Part shown: in pieces, positions 11,946-22,276 of the stretch
Position numbering within the stretch: the stretch's first letter is position 1
Layout of the letters: each line of letters opens with the position of its first letter
From: Periplaneta americana
Lineage: Eukaryota; Arthropoda; Insecta; Blattodea; Blattidae
Reading direction: 5' to 3'
Length of the DNA stretch: 64,000 bases
NCBI RefSeq assembly: GCF_040183065.1
Contig: NC_091117.1
Location: 111,293,001-111,357,000, forward strand
Position numbers and translations under genes: made by a program
The notes under the pieces: model-generated
Database searches by the model: none
Seen by the model: only the letters and a program-made list of their open reading frames with translations
What the model was told of the DNA's origin: nothing

Positions 11946-11949
11946 TGCC

Positions 11950-13150
11950 CAAACTTGCCAATGGGATCACCCGTATCTAGCATACTAGCAGAGATATTTT
12001 TACACAACATAGAACAAACATACATACTCAACAATGAACACAACAAATATGCAGACAACATAATATACTGGCACAGATACGTAGACGACATACTCATACT
12101 ATACAAAGGAAACAAAAGACAAATACACAAACTACACCAATACATAAACAAATTACACCCAAAACTTCAATACACACTGGAACTTGAAAACAACTCCATA
12201 AATTTCCTAGACGTCACCATAACAAAAATTGACAACAAACACACCTTCAAAATATACAGAAAACCAACCACCACCATCACACACATACACAACACATCTA
12301 ACCACCCCATACAACACAAACATGCTGCATTCAGGACAATGGTACTCAGATTACTCAACATACCCATGAGCCAACAACACTACAATGAAGAAGTGAACAC
12401 AATCAAATACATAGCACAAGAAAACGGTTACAATACAAACATAATAAACAACATCATAAAGAAGACAAAACAAAAATTTAACAAACACAATAACATGCAA
12501 AACACAACACAAACACAAGAAATACATCACACTAACATATGAAAACAAAAGCACACATAAGATCGCATCTTCATTCAGAAAACAGAAATACAACATAGCA
12601 TACAGAACAGACAACACACTACAAAGACATCTCAACACACAAAAAACACAAACAAATAAATACGACCACACAGGTGTATACAAACTCACATGTAATAGTT
12701 GCGACAAGTTCTACATTGGACAGACAGCAGATCATTCCAAACATGCTACAAAGAACACATTAAAGCAACAACCAGAGGACACAATACATCTACATATGCC
12801 GATCACATAACCAATGCTAACCATACATACAATAACATAAATACGGACATGAAAATCCTACCCAACCCAAGAACCAAAGATTCAACACACTAGAACAATA
12901 CGAAATATACAAACACACTAAAACACACCCCGATCAAATTCTCAACACACAGATCAATTTCAGTACACACACACTATTTGACTCCACTATTCAACACCTT
13001 TCAACAATCAAACGCACCCACATAACAGGCAGAGAAGTTCGAGATGACGCCGAGATCTAGTAGGCTCTGAGGATGGTGTGATGAACCACTGAAACAGTTG
13101 TAAGCCGCACAGACTTACATAATTAACACGAGTAAGTCCGCTAGTTAATC
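11950..13150 (+). pseudogene. Penelope-like element, 5'-truncated (RT palm and GIY-YIG part)
   Basis: The sequence reads LPMGSPVSSILAEIFLHNIE, WHRYVDDILILYKGNK (catalytic YVDD), INFLDVTI and YRKPTTTITHIHNTSNHP. After a frameshift near 12540 it reads GVYKLTCNSCDKFYIGQT (about 12673-12730). The latter is the GVY...YIG signature of the PLE endonuclease, preceded by the RT order typical of PLEs. It belongs to a different lineage from the PLE at 44521. The 3' part carries CTGAGGATGGTG...CACTGAAAC at 13066-13098, a hammerhead-like motif. The N-terminal half is missing and several frameshifts make it non-functional. Confidence 0.85.
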
Positions 13151-13159
13151 AATTACTTA

Positions 13160-13500
13160 AAAAACTGGCCTTGGCTCTTCTTCGCGTCTTCTATTTATTA
13201 CTAAATCATAGTTCTAGATGTACTGCATCGAGTATCTTCCACCCAATCGGCTCGCATCACTTTCCAGAATCATCTGTTCTGGATGTTTCGTTTCCCTTCT
13301 TCACCTCGCACAGCCCAGCGCCTGCAGAAGTCCGCGTCCTGTAGCGTTTCCCCTCTCCATGCCGCACCGCACCTTCCCTTGCACTAGATGCGTGCGCAAC
13401 TTCCTTTGCCAGCGTTCGCCGAGCTCGCCCTCCTTCTGCCGGACATGTGCTCGACTCCCGAAGCAACGAGAACATTCCAGCATGGTTGCCACACTATAAA
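13160..13500. repeat. GC-rich repeat segment
   Basis: A block much richer in G+C than its surroundings, open in several frames on both strands without a recognisable protein. It resumes immediately after the PLE, so it is probably the right half of the element begun near 11350. Confidence 0.5.
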
Positions 13501-13922
13501 ACCTATTTTTTATTGCTGAAACGAATTTTTTTAACTTAAATAATATTAAACTAACTTCAATCTAATGTAGGCGTAACTATCTTATATTATCATTGAGAGA
13601 CCTCACGTGCCTGCCTTCTAAGCAGATTCCATAATTATATTGGGTTTAAAACGATTTTGATTTTCGTTGACTACCTGTATTTTGAGATAAGATTTATCTT
13701 TATGTTCATATAATCATTATTTTGATAACATATATTTTCATGCTGGTAAGCAATACATCTGATATGGCTGCTTTTGCTGAGATACTGTCTCTAGTTCATG
13801 CGCAGTCATAACCTCACCATGAAAAGAGATCTTATACCATTCGGCCTATTTTGTTTTGCATTGTAGAAAAATTTGGCATTAAAAATATTCCCGAAGAGCA
13901 GCCAATAATGGAAACGAGAGAG

Positions 13923-13923
<1 letters not shown>
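13501..13923. other. AT-rich Harbinger interior or host sequence
   Basis: No recognisable coding sequence, terminal repeats or RNA gene. Confidence 0.45.

Positions 13924-13973
<50 letters not shown>
13924..13973. repeat. (ATA)n microsatellite
   Basis: Uninterrupted AAT/ATA trinucleotide run of about 48 bp. Confidence 0.95.
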
Positions 13974-14079
13974 GCAATAGGCCTAATGTGTTTATTTCAT
14001 TCTTTTGACTTCTATTCTTTATTCACGAAAAAGACAAAAAAGAAAATAAAGGGAATAAAATGATATATCAATGAAGCAG

Positions 14080-14105
14080 GTACATAATTATAAAAACTAA
14101 CCTAA

Positions 14106-14143
<38 letters not shown>

Positions 14144-14360
14144 CACACATACACAAAACTTAATCTACTCAGTCCAACTTAACCTAACTATATAAACCTA
14201 CAGAAGATATGTACAAAATCTAACCTAACTATATAAATCAGTGGAACTGATACATACAAAACCTAACTCATTGATATAAATCAATGAAAAAGATAGGTAC
14301 AAAACCTAATCTAACTATATAAATCAATGGATCAGCTATGTACTGTGCAAAACCTAATCT
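14080..14360. repeat. Imperfect tandem repeat, period about 58-62 bp, with (TA)n
   Basis: About four or five degenerate units share the phrase AAACCTAATCTAACTATATA followed by AATCAATGGA and ATATGTAC. A (TA)n run of about 30 bp near 14112 lies within the first unit. It sits near the right end of the Harbinger element. Confidence 0.75.
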
Positions 14361-14867
14361 AATTTCACCAGCAGTATCACTACCTATTTAATAAAATATT
14401 ATATATCTGAACTGAATGATATAATCTAAACTATCGGCAGCAAAAACTAGAAACTGAAATAAAACAACTTTAAATACATATTTTCCTTCTCGTGCGATAA
14501 ATTAGGCTCCCAACTCATATCACAAGCATTATAATCTGAGGGTTACACATTAATTTATTATTGTTTGTTCACTTGTTTTGAAAGGCATTGTGGGACTTCT
14601 GTAACCAACCAAATTGTAACTCTACATTTTGCTGGCATAAAGTAACACTTTGTAAAGTGCACTTCTTCAATCGTTCATGAATTCCACTAATATGAAAGAG
14701 CCACTTTCGTCAAAAGTGTCACTTTGCAAAGTGGTGATATAAAGTGTAGACTATGAATACCAGCCTAAGGAAAGACCAAAAGGTCTTACTGATAAAATAA
14801 GAGGTCTACAAAATGTTGTAGTGTCCCGATCTCTTTAGCAAGATCTCTTAACAGGATAAAATAATTC

Positions 14868-15600
14868 TTACTTACTTACTGGCTTTTAAGGAACCTGGAG
14901 GTCCATTGCCGCCCTCACATAAGCCCGCCATTGGTCCCTATCCTGAGCAAGATTAATCCAGTCTCTACCATCATATCCCACCTCTCTCAAATCCACTTTA
15001 ATATTATCCTCCCATCTACGTCTCGGCCTCCCCAAAGGCCTTTTCCCCCTCTGGCCTCCCAACTAACACTCTATATGCATTTCTGGATTCGCCCATAAGT
15101 GCTACATGCCCTGCCCATCTCAAACGTCTGGATTTAATGTTCCTAATTATGTCAGGTGAAGGATGCAATGCGTGCAGCTCTGCGTTGTGTAACTTTCTCC
15201 ATTCTCCTGTAACTTCATCCCTCTTAGCCCCAAATATTTTCCTAAGAACCTTATTCTCAAAAACCCTCAATCTCTGTTCCTCTCTCAAAGTGAGAGTTCA
15301 AGTTTCACAGCCATACAGAACAACTGGTAATATAACTGTTTTATAAATTCTAACTTTCAGATTTTTTGACAGCAGACTAGATGACAAAAGCTTCTCAACC
15401 GAATAATAACAAGCCTTTCCCATATTTATTCCGTGTTTAATTTCCTCCCGAGTGTAATTTATATTTGTTACTGTTGCTCAAAGATATTTGAATTTTTCCA
15501 CCTCTTCAAAGGATAAATCTGCAACTTTTATAGTTCCATTTCATACAATATTCTATCACGAGACATAATCATATACTTCATATGATTCTACCCTCTACAT
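14868..15600 (-). pseudogene. RTE-like LINE, C-terminal relic, second copy
   Basis: The minus strand reads LRVFENKVLRKIFGAKRDEV, GEWRKLHNAELHALHPSPDI, RNIKSRRLRWAGHVALMGES and AYRVLVGRPEG, followed by frameshifted RRWEDNI and DWINLAQDRDQ. The upstream part (15300-15590) holds the preceding KVRIYKT / VVLYGCET region with stops. The 3' tail is CCAGTAAGTAAGTAAG, a short TAAG tandem. It is the same family as 9250-9745 and 38980-41113. It ends abruptly near 15600, next to a Helitron Rep fossil. Confidence 0.85.
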
Positions 15601-15639
15601 TTCAAGGCAGTTCAGAAACATGCTGCAGCTAGAGTAAGT

Positions 15640-15830
15640 ATACCAAGACTCTATCTCTATTGTTGGAAAGCATGGCAAACCTGATATATTCTTAACTCTC
15701 ACCTACAATCCACTATAACCTGAAATAGCTACTGCTTCACTCCCATATGAAAAACCGACTGATCGTCCTGACATTGTTACTTGAGTTTTCGCATTGAAAC
15801 TTAAGAACTGAAGATGTATAGGTTCAATAA
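15640..15830 (+). pseudogene. Helitron Rep (HUH replicase) relic
   Basis: Reading through stops, one frame gives HGKPDIFLTLTYNPL, PEIATASLPYEKPTDRPDIV and VFALKLKN. Helitron Rep proteins have GKPTxFxTFTCNPxWPEI followed by LxPGQxxxDRPDxVxRVFxLKL. The match is clear despite three stops. The HUH catalytic motif lies downstream in the family and is not visible. This is the only trace of an autonomous Helitron in the window. It lies 160 bp from the (ATAAT)n array and Helitron copy B, but whether it belongs to the same element is unknown. Confidence 0.75.
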
Positions 15831-15992
15831 AAAGTATTTAGCATAAAGAAAACCATTCAGAGGGATATGTTTCATTATTGTAGAAGCAAATAACTTACAA
15901 AATGTCTGGTATTCTTCATTGGAAATAAATTTGAAAAATTTTAATTTGAACTTCTAATGAACTTAGTTTGCAGCATTTGCTGCACAAGCCAC

Positions 15993-16690
15993 ATAATATA
16001 ATATAATATAATATAATATAATATAATATAATATAATATAATATAATATAATATAATATAATATAATATAATATAATATAATATAATATAATATAATATA
16101 ATATAATATAATATAATATAATATAATATAATATAATATAATATAATATAATATAATATAATATAATATAATATAATATAATATAATATAATATAATATA
16201 ATATAATATAATATAATATAATATAATATAATATAATATAATATAATATAATATAATATAATATAATATAATATAATATAATATAATATAATATAATATA
16301 ATATAATATAATATAATATAATATAATATAATATAATATAATATAATATAATATAATATAATATAATATAATATAATATAATATAATATAATATAATATA
16401 ATATAATATAATATAATATAATATAATATAATATAATATAATATAATATAATATAATATAATATAATATAATATAATATAATATAATATAATATAATATA
16501 ATATAATATAATATAATATAATATAATATAATATAATATAATATAATATAATATAATATAATATAATATAATATAATATAATATAATACAATACAATACA
16601 ATACAATATAATATAATATAATGTAATGTAATGTAATGTAATGTAATGTAATGTAATGTAATGTAATGTAATATAATATAATATAATATA
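15993..16690. repeat. (ATAAT)n array of about 700 bp
   Basis: About 118 near-perfect ATAAT pentamers are followed by short variant blocks: CAATA units (about 16588-16604), ATAAT again, about 10 TGTAA units (16620-16668), then ATAAT. The block ends exactly where Helitron copy B sequence (GCCAAAATTTTTCTGG) starts. It stays open in three minus-strand frames only because the pentamer lacks stop codons. It is not coding. Confidence 0.97.
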
Positions 16691-17945
16691 GCCAAAATTT
16701 TTCTGGTAATTTTCGATCTTCCAAAAATAATTGATGTTTGGTACCTTTTCACGCGATAATGCCTGAACCAATTTATATGAAAATTGGAATATAAATTAAG
16801 TTCGTTGTAACTTAGATTTTAGGCTATATGGCATTCAAAGTACTTTATTTAAAAGGGGGGGGGGGGTTATAAGGGGGCCTGAATTAAATAAACTGAAATA
16901 TCTCGCTTCTTGATTTTTATGAAAAATGTTACACAACAGAAGTTTCTTTAAAAATGATTTCCGATAAGTTTCATTCAAGCAAAATTTTGATAGGACTGAT
17001 GTTTAAGGATATACAAGAGTTTTAAAATAATAATACAATACATTTTCACTGCCGCCTCAGATTATAGCGTCGTTGTTCCGTAACTCCTACGTGCAAAATA
17101 TAAAATTTTTCAGTAGGAAGAAAAACAGATTTATTCATTCTATGGCAGTGGTACATAGAAGATCGTGAATTCTTACATTTTTGAAAGAAGGAAAGAAATG
17201 TAATTACATATAGTAGATTGTATTATTTGCTATATCACTATTGAAGTTATATAATATAGCAAAAATCTGAAAATCGATATGTCACATAGGAGTTACTGCA
17301 GGAACGATGATGGCTATAATGAAATAAAAACAAATGACTCCGTCTATTTGAGGCACACTTGAATTTTCAATATGAATATATTAATTTGTAGTTTCTCTAG
17401 ATGGATGTAATGTTACAAATGAGGACAGAGGTAAGATGAAAATAGATCTTTACACACAGAAAACTTGATATTCTGTCGAAATATTGTATAACTTGATTAC
17501 TGCAACTTTATTTGGTCCCCATAAAATACTCTAATTTTATACATTTAAATTTCTTTTTGTTCACAGAACATAATAGTTAAGAGCTTTGTCGTAAAGATGA
17601 GTTTTTTACTGGACCAAAAAATACAGCCTATAATAAATACTGGTAAGCATTTTACCATAGAGTTCACTGGAGCTGAATTATTTTAAAAGATGTTCCGAAA
17701 TAGTGTTCCTGTGCTCATAATTTACCCATATTCGTTTTCTGTGTTTCTTAAAATAATATTTATGTAGGGTACCTCATTTTTTATTTGCATGAACAATGAT
17801 ATACAACCGAGCGAGTTGGCTCAGATGGTAGCGTTTGAGATAAGCATTCAGAAAGTCTCGGGTTCAAACCCCGTGGCCGACCAATTTGACTGGGGTTTTT
17901 CATGATTTCCCTTAGTCATAAAGGCAAATGAGATTTCTATCTTTG
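16690..17945 (+). mobile_element. Non-autonomous Helitron-like element, copy B (3'-truncated)
   Basis: Closely similar to copy A along its length: TTTTTCTGGTAATTTTCG, CACGCGATAATG, a G11 run, GTTATAAGGGGGCC, and TAATGTTACAAATGAG near the middle. It lacks the (TGTA)n slot. The 5' terminus has been replaced by the ATAAT array. On the right it stops just after the tRNA-like module, where an IS630-type transposase fossil begins. Confidence 0.75.
17806..17945 (+). repeat. tRNA-like module inside Helitron copy B
   Basis: It has the A-box-like TTGGCTCAGATGGTAGCG and the B-box-like CGGGTTCAAACCCCG, then TGGCCGACCAATTTGACTGG. It is better preserved than in copy A and looks like a captured tRNA-derived SINE head. 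Confidence 0.7.
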
Positions 17946-18489
17946 GGAGTGGTTAAAAAACATTGTCTATCAAGATTGTCCCACAACAAGAGATGACATG
18001 AAACAGCGAATCCGAGAGACCTTTCAGTCACTTGACCATTAGTGTTAGGAGTCACTGACAGTGTTAGAAAAAGAGTACGGGTAAATGCTGCTTAGAACGG
18101 CAGACAGTTTGAACATTTGTAAAAATTAATAGCATTGTCCAGTCTTTCAGTAACATCTGTCAACATTAATTGTCTTGTTTACATTTTCGTATTTTAACAT
18201 TTCTCAATACTGATGGCAATGTCTTTTCGTACGTTTTCTCATTGAAAGAATAGGAATTGATAAAAACGTTTCCTATGAAAGTTGTTTGTTTTGAAGAGCT
18301 CTATCAAATGGCACCTTATTTGATCATGACTCCCATTTGAAATTTTAAAGTAATACATCACTGACCCTACTTCCTGTTAGGACTAATTGATGAAATGAAG
18401 CTCAAGTGAAAGTTCACATGTCTTAAAAATTTTTAATGCACTAGTTTCCGAAATAAATTACTGTTATGGGTGGTCTGAATCACCCTGTA
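17946..18489 (+). pseudogene. IS630-type transposase C-terminal relic with right terminus
   Basis: It reads KNIVYQDCPTTRDDMKQRIR followed by ETFQSL, the conserved last helix block of this transposase family (compare YQVRPTTKEDMK in the next element). The fragment ends GGTGGTCTGAATCACCCTG, then TATA, the standard terminus. Only the C-terminus and 3' UTR remain. Confidence 0.7.
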
Positions 18490-20014
18490 TATACCAAGTG
18501 TTACAGACCACCTGTATCAGTCTTTTTTCTCGAAAACTATATGATACTGGTTGATCATAAAAAAATTTTGATAACCAAAATCTATGTAAAGAATTGATTC
18601 GTGATAGTGCTATTTTCCGTAACAAACCGGAAGTAGGGGTACCTGTGGTCAACTTCGAAATTTCAAATAACTTTTATTGTTTACTCACAAAGGAACAAAA
18701 ATGGTATCTTCTAAGAAATGTTGTATGTTGTTTATGTATGTACACTCTTCATAGTAAGTGTTCAAAATGTCTCACCCTGCGCTAAACAATGTTCTGATCT
18801 CTTTCTAACATCCATGATTGCACAGAGAACTTCAGCACTGCTGAGAGACCCAAAGGCTTCTCTAATTTATTCTTTATTTCATGTCTTCTTTAGTTGTTGG
18901 ACGCACTTGGTAGAACATATCTTTAATTCTCCCCACAAGTGAAGTTCGGAGAGTGGATGGCCAAACTACTGGTCCTCCTCGTCCAATCCACCGTAGGAGA
19001 AATAACCTGTCAATAACTCGCCAAGCCCTACGTGAAAAGTGAGCCAGACAGCCATCTTGCTGAAGCCACATCATTAACCGAAGCACAAGGGGAACATCAT
19101 GAAGAAACTGGTGCAAAATGTTTTGGAGGAAGCATGTGTTCTACCATTAAAAAATGTATGGTCCTATGACTTAGTATCCGAGAAGGCCACACTATGTATT
19201 GAGGCTCTACACGTGCTGGTAATCCACTTCACGTAGCCAGTGTGGATTAACCGGAGACTAGTAATGGGCATTGCAGAGATTCACCTCACCATTACTTTTG
19301 AAAATTGCCTTGTCAGTCCACAGAATTCTGAGCTCGAAATCACGGTCTGTGTTTAGAAATCAATTGCAGAAATCAACACGAGTTTGGAAGTCATGTCCCA
19401 CAAGTTCCTTTTGGAGAGGATTATGGTATGAATAAAATTTGTTGTCTTTGAGAATTCTAAACACTGTATTATGGTGCAATCCTTCTTGTGGGGGAGAATT
19501 AAAGACATGGTCTACCAAGTGCGTTCAACAACTAGAGAAGACATGAAACAAAGAATAAATTATAGAAGCCTGTGGGTCTCTCAGCTGTGCTGAAGTTCTC
19601 TGTGAAATCACGGATGTTAGGAAGAGATCAGAACATTGTTTAGCACAGGTTGACGCACAATTTTAACACTTACTATGAAGAGTGTACATACATAAACAAC
19701 ATACAACATTTCTCAGAAGATACAATTGTTATTGCTTTGTGAGTAAACAATAAAAGTTAGAGAAAAAAAGTTTCAGTAAAAGTTATTTCTTTTTAAAAGT
19801 AGTTTCCAATGGCACCTCCAATGATCCATGTTCTCATTTGAACTTTCGAAGTTGACCACAGGTACCCCTACTTCCGGTTTTTTACGGGAAATGGAACTAC
19901 CATCAATCGATTCTTTACATAGGTTTTGATTATCAAAATTTTTTTTATGAACAACCAGTATCATATAGTTTTCGAGAAAAAAGGCTGATACAGGTGGTCT
20001 GAAACACCCAGTAT
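18490..20014 (-). mobile_element. Fold-back IS630-type element with arms of about 450-525 bp
   Basis: Left arm 18490-18942 and right arm 19488-20014 are inverted copies of each other. Each contains the terminus (AGACCACCTGTATCAG), a block with TACTTCCGG and the transposase C-terminus. The right arm has about 90 bp missing from the left. The loop (18943-19487) holds the rest of the transposase. TATA-type sequence flanks both ends. Ordinary members of this family have short inverted repeats, so one 3' end appears to have been copied in inverse orientation onto the other end. Confidence 0.75.
18874..19487 (-). pseudogene. IS630/mariner-type (DUF4817-like) transposase, broken
   Basis: The minus strand reads NTVFRILKDNKFYSYHNPLQ (about 19450), RVDFCNWFLNTDRDFELRIL, WTDKAIFKSNGEVNLCNAHY (first catalytic Asp region), NPHWLREVDYQHV, then FLHDVPLVLRLMMWLQQDGC and RRAWRVIDRLFLLRWIGRGG, and WGRIKDMFYQVRPTTKEDMK reconstructed from overlapping frames. 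This is the order of the family. QQDG has the second Asp; the SPDLTPLDF block is corrupted. Multiple frameshifts are present. It lies in the loop of the fold-back structure and runs into its left arm. Confidence 0.8.
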
Positions 20015-21699
20015 ATATATGTATGTATGTATATATATATATACGCCCATTTAGCATTGTATCAATGTTCTACAGATCTTACATTTTATCTCTGCCAGTC
20101 AGTGACTGTTAAATTTCAAGTGGCTTATCTTAGTCATGGGAGTCATATTAAAAAGTATTACAACCTCTCTGCCATCTCCTCTCCTCCCCCCAACAAATGT
20201 GACATTGCACAGAGGCAGAGATAATATAATTATAAGTTCTGTACATTGTTCTGAAGCTATGTATTTACGTAATTTCATGTCTGTGTGTGCTTTCACTTGA
20301 ATTTCAGAGACAGCTGAAGATAAACAGGGAATTCCCTTGTTCTCAGTCTGAACTCGGGGTGTCAAGAGCCAAAATTTCTCTCTCTATTGGTCGTACCAAA
20401 TAATCAATATATATGTATATAATCTAATTTATATTGGAAGATTTTTTACTCCTTGACTGCTGTATGCCTATTTTTTTAATATGACTTGAGAAACTATATC
20501 TCACAAATTCAGAACATATTATATTAATCCTTATTTAATACAAAGAATACAGATACAATAATAAAAGTGCAATAAGTCATTTTTTAACATAAAGACTAAT
20601 ATTCTGAGAGACATATACCAGTTGTTTAGAAATTAAGAGATTGTTATTTGCACAACACATAACATACTACACTGGCAAAGTGATTATACAGTTAGAATTT
20701 CGCTGTAACACATTTTCGGACATGAACGACAATATTTTGAGAGACGTATATTTTAGAATTAATACAGTGTTATTTTCAGTCAGCTTATGTACATTCACAT
20801 ACTACATTAGCAACATGACAGAAGTATCATTGAATTGCTTTTTGATATGTGTAAAATCGTTTTTTTCATACTTCTTTGTATAAAATTTAATTGAGAGTGT
20901 GAAAAATACGGAGTTTTTAAGTTAATGTCTGTAACTTTGAGCGATTGTTCTTGAGCTTCATTTTAATATGGCCATTACAATTAATGCTAGTCGCACTGAA
21001 ATTGCTCTTACTTAAAATCGAAAAGCATGTTAGTGGGTACCGGGTATTACAGGAATGTGTGGGATAAAAACATCTTCTCCTTTCGTTTTGCCAGTTAATA
21101 TTGTCACTTCTATTAGATTTTGCATGAGTTTTTTCATACCAATTCTTGTTCCAATGCCTAATTTTGGTGAGTCAATATTTCGCAATTGTTGATTGTTGAT
21201 TCAGTATTAAGTATTAAATTTATGGTAGCAATCCTTGTGGTTTAAAAAAAATTCAAGATTTCAGTTGGACAAAACAGTCTGCTCACTATCTACAACTGCA
21301 TTGAGAAATTCTTAATATGGTCCTGGACTGCGTAAAGATACTTATTGCATGAATTATCTAGTTTTAGCCTTCATGATGTGTATCAACAATGTTATTCAAT
21401 TTCGTGTTATAATTTTCATGGGCTCGTAAAAGTCGATGTTGAATACAACAGACAATAATAAAGAACAACTGACTACAGAAGATTGCATTTTAATATTATA
21501 TATGAATGTTTGATTGTATTTAGGCTACTTTTATTTTTTAATTAATTTAACGTCCATTTGCACAATTTTAATGTAGTCCATGTTTTTCTTTTCGTTATGA
21601 AAGTTAAATGTGCAAACTTTGACACATATTGGTCAAAGCATGTAGATTTCTATAAAGAACATACGAGCATACATACACATTCACTTTTATATATTAAGA
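20015..21699. other. AT-rich DTL intron DNA
   Basis: After a TA/TG run (20018-20044) there is unassigned sequence. A degenerate internal duplication links about 20595-20640 (ATATTCTGAGAGACATATA) with about 20728-20762 (ATATTTTGAGAGACGTATA). No protein family is recognised. Confidence 0.45.
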
Positions 21700-22150
21700 T
21701 GAGACAAAATCCGAGGACATGGTGCGCCATGGCAAAGTTGAAAGCTGGTATTTGTATGGCCCTCAAAAAAGGCTTTTAATGAAAGATAAAAAACTCTTCA
21801 AAACCATGAACACTTTGGAGAAGGATGCTTGGTGTGCTTCTTCTGGTGTTGTAAGGAACTTTCTTGGCAATAGAGCAGATAACTACGAGGTTGTTATTGA
21901 AACTTCGTTGACAATGTATCAAAGGGTAGGAGTAAACATGAGTGATAAGGTGCATGTCCTGCAGTTACATAAACGTCTTTCCTTCAAATCTTGGTGCTTT
22001 AAATGAGAAATAGGGTGAGAGCATCCACCAAGACATGAAGACCATGGAACAGAAATATAAAGGCAGCCGGAATACAAATATGAAGCCTGGTGCTTGCCAA
22101 TACTGCGACATCCCTGATTCCAGCTGCATCAGAAAATCAAAGAAGTGAAA
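21700..22150 (+). pseudogene. Relic of an unnamed DNA-transposon-like protein family
   Basis: It reads NTLEKDAWCASSGVVRNFLG, NRADNYEVVIETSLTMYQRV and GVNMSDKVHVLQLHKRLSF. In other frames (22010-22140) it reads GESIHQDMKTMEQKYKGS and finally a YKRKFxKSKK-like tail. I recall many insect and cnidarian predicted proteins with the pattern FLGNxxAxNY, MSxKxHFLHSH, ERFHQDIxxMExRYxG. They are usually unnamed and multicopy, which suggests a mobile element. Only the C-terminal third is here, with frameshifts. I cannot name the transposon superfamily. Confidence 0.6.
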
Positions 22151-22276
22151 GTTCCTTAGTAATTAGATGTTTAAGAGTTTCTAGACTCTCTGTGCACTGT
22201 GCAAATTAATTAGTTCTAATATTATACAAACACTATTAACTTTTTGTGCTCAAAGAAAGCTGAGTATTTATTAATA

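Larger units (their letters stand above)
9825..14765 (+). mobile_element. PIF/Harbinger DNA transposon, 4.94 kb, with nested insertions
   Basis: The left terminus GGCTGATATTCATAGTC and the right terminus GACTATGAATACCAGCC are inverted repeats (16 of 17 match). They are flanked on both sides by TAA (9822-9824 and 14766-14768), the 3-bp duplication typical of PIF/Harbinger. Subterminal CACTTT/AAAGTG motifs are repeated at both ends. A Harbinger transposase fragment lies at 10035-10235. The rest is later insertions (LINE tail, GC-rich repeat, PLE). The excised flanks would rejoin as AATGCCTAAGGAAAGACC. Confidence 0.85.

Noticed and set aside
13218..13499. Overlapping open frames on both strands with Arg/Pro/Ser-rich text
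   Set aside because: They reflect high G+C content in a repeat; no family is recognisable and both strands are equally open.
15916..16771. Three long minus-strand frames of more than 250 codons rich in Tyr, Ile and Leu
   Set aside because: They are the ATAAT pentamer read in three frames; the repeat contains no stop codon on that strand.
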